From Sandaracinaceae bacterium (lineage in GTDB: Bacteria; Myxococcota_A; Polyangia; Polyangiales; Houyiibacteriaceae): DNA of 5,931 nucleotides. Position 1 is the stretch's first letter, and the number at the start of each line of letters is the position of its first letter. The stretch covers positions 1-5,931 of the forward strand of contig JAAZAH010000211.1 in the NCBI GenBank assembly GCA_012514415.1. Direction: 5' to 3'. The position numbers and the translations under genes were made by a program. Shown one piece after another: positions 5,694-5,931 of the stretch. The notes under the pieces are model-generated. The model saw only the letters and a program-made list of their open reading frames with translations, was not told the origin of the DNA and searched no databases.

Positions 5694-5725
5694 CGGACAA
5701 CGGTCTGTCCGATTGGGCGTCCGAT
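5694..5725. promoter_or_regulatory. Palindrome plus direct repeat: candidate regulator binding site
   Basis: CGGACA (5694-5699) and TGTCCG (5706-5711) form a perfect palindrome with a 6-base spacer. Overlapping its right arm, GTCCGAT occurs at 5707-5713 and again at 5719-5725, 12 bases apart. There are thus three copies of the 5-base core GTCCG/CGGAC in 32 bases. The size and symmetry suit a dimeric repressor of the TetR or GntR kind, but no regulator gene is present and the strand it would control is unclear. Confidence 0.3.
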
Positions 5726-5817
5726 GCTCCGCGTCGCTCCGCCCCCGGGCGCGTTTCATCATCGAACAAGGGCACGCGAGGCCACCGCGCGAAGCCACCT
5801 TGAAGGAGCGCGCCAGC

Positions 5818-5931
5818 GTGACGGATCGCGAGCGCTCAAGCCCCGTCCCGCCGCCGCGAACGCCATTCGATGCGCTCGTGAACGCAAAAAGCCCGCGCTC
5901 AACCGAACGCGGGCTTTGCTCAGGTAGAGGC
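5818..5931 (+). CDS. Doubtful start of a gene running off the right edge
   Basis: A GTG at 5818 is preceded by AAGGAG (5803-5808) with a 9-base spacer, and the frame is open to the window end (38 codons). The translation starts MTDRERSSPVPPPRTPFDAL. The first 22 codons have G or C at most third positions. Against it, the frame runs straight through a perfect 10-bp hairpin with an A/T-flanked stem that looks like a real terminator, and the codons after it (for example AGA) look unlike the neighbours. I think it is more likely not a gene. Confidence 0.15.
   Translation, partial: MTDRERSSPVPPPRTPFDALVNAKSPRSTERGLCSGRG
5886..5917. terminator. Strong intrinsic terminator, best oriented for the minus strand
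   Basis: AAAGCCCGCG (5888-5897) pairs perfectly with CGCGGGCTTT (5908-5917) around a 10-base loop. The stem is GC-rich next to the loop, with A/T flanks of the classical kind. On the minus strand the stem runs into TTTTTGCG; on the plus strand the tail is TTTGCTC. The better T run on the minus strand suggests it ends a minus-strand gene lying to the right of the window, with weaker action on plus-strand transcripts coming from the left. Confidence 0.85.

Larger units (their letters stand above)
5322..5885. other. Long gene-poor stretch after the HEAT/TPR gene
   Basis: No convincing gene is seen in these 564 bases. One plus-strand frame stays open from the TAA at 5386-5388 to the window end, with an ATG at 5431. 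Its product is dominated by Arg, Ser and Pro, resembles nothing I know and runs through the terminator at 5886-5917, so I treat it as chance in GC-rich DNA. Visible structures are GCGCCTC/GAGGCGC (5486-5492 and 5502-5508), a 12-bp tandem duplication (5511-5534), GAGGAG/CTCCTC (5649-5654 and 5661-5666) and the palindrome cluster at 5694-5725. A decayed gene or an unannotated small RNA is possible. Confidence 0.5.

Noticed and set aside
5491..5775. Minus-strand frames at 5318-5572 and 5491-5775 as small genes
   Set aside because: They overlap each other, lack good ribosome binding sites and recognisable motifs, and are biased to Arg, Gly, Ser and Pro.
5724..5927. A 67-codon plus-strand frame at the right end
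   Set aside because: It runs through the strong terminator hairpin and its stop lies beyond it, which is not compatible with a normal gene end.

Overview
The window is a GC-rich bacterial chromosomal segment. Five genes can be read with confidence, along with a truncated gene end at the left edge, two long gene-poor stretches and several inverted repeats. The minus-strand block rpmE – DUF1385 membrane protein – prfA is an arrangement familiar from Firmicutes and from the old Deltaproteobacteria. With the high GC, the long secreted HEAT/TPR-type protein and the RF1 sequence, this suggests a myxobacterium-like or other deltaproteobacterial-grade lineage. That assignment is an inference and cannot be settled from this window.

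Layout, left to right. Positions 1-207 (+) are the last 68 codons of an unrecognised protein. It converges on prfA across a short gap that holds a hairpin. prfA (246-1322, -) encodes release factor 1 and starts with TTG three bases after the stop of the DUF1385 gene (1326-2351, -), a tight translational pair. A 166-base gap with a hairpin that pairs better on the minus strand separates these from rpmE (2518-2715, -), which encodes zinc-type ribosomal protein L31. Positions 2716-3166 form a divergent intergenic region rich in inverted repeats, with a possible rpmE promoter. A plus-strand two-gene unit follows: an acylphosphatase (3167-3451) and, 10 bases later, a 619-residue protein with a signal peptide, HEAT-like and TPR-like helices, one membrane segment and a long basic, low-complexity tail (3462-5321). 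Positions 5322-5931 hold no convincing gene. They contain a 12-bp tandem duplication, a palindrome plus direct repeat that could be a regulator site, and a strong bidirectional-looking intrinsic terminator at 5886-5917.

The minus-strand block serves translation (L31 on the ribosome, RF1 at stop codons), with a conserved membrane protein of unknown function between them. The plus-strand pair joins a small cytosolic enzyme to a membrane-anchored scaffold-like protein of unknown role. No CRISPR array, insertion sequence, tRNA or rRNA was seen. The least-explained parts are the HEAT/TPR membrane protein, the DUF1385 protein and the structured non-coding stretches.
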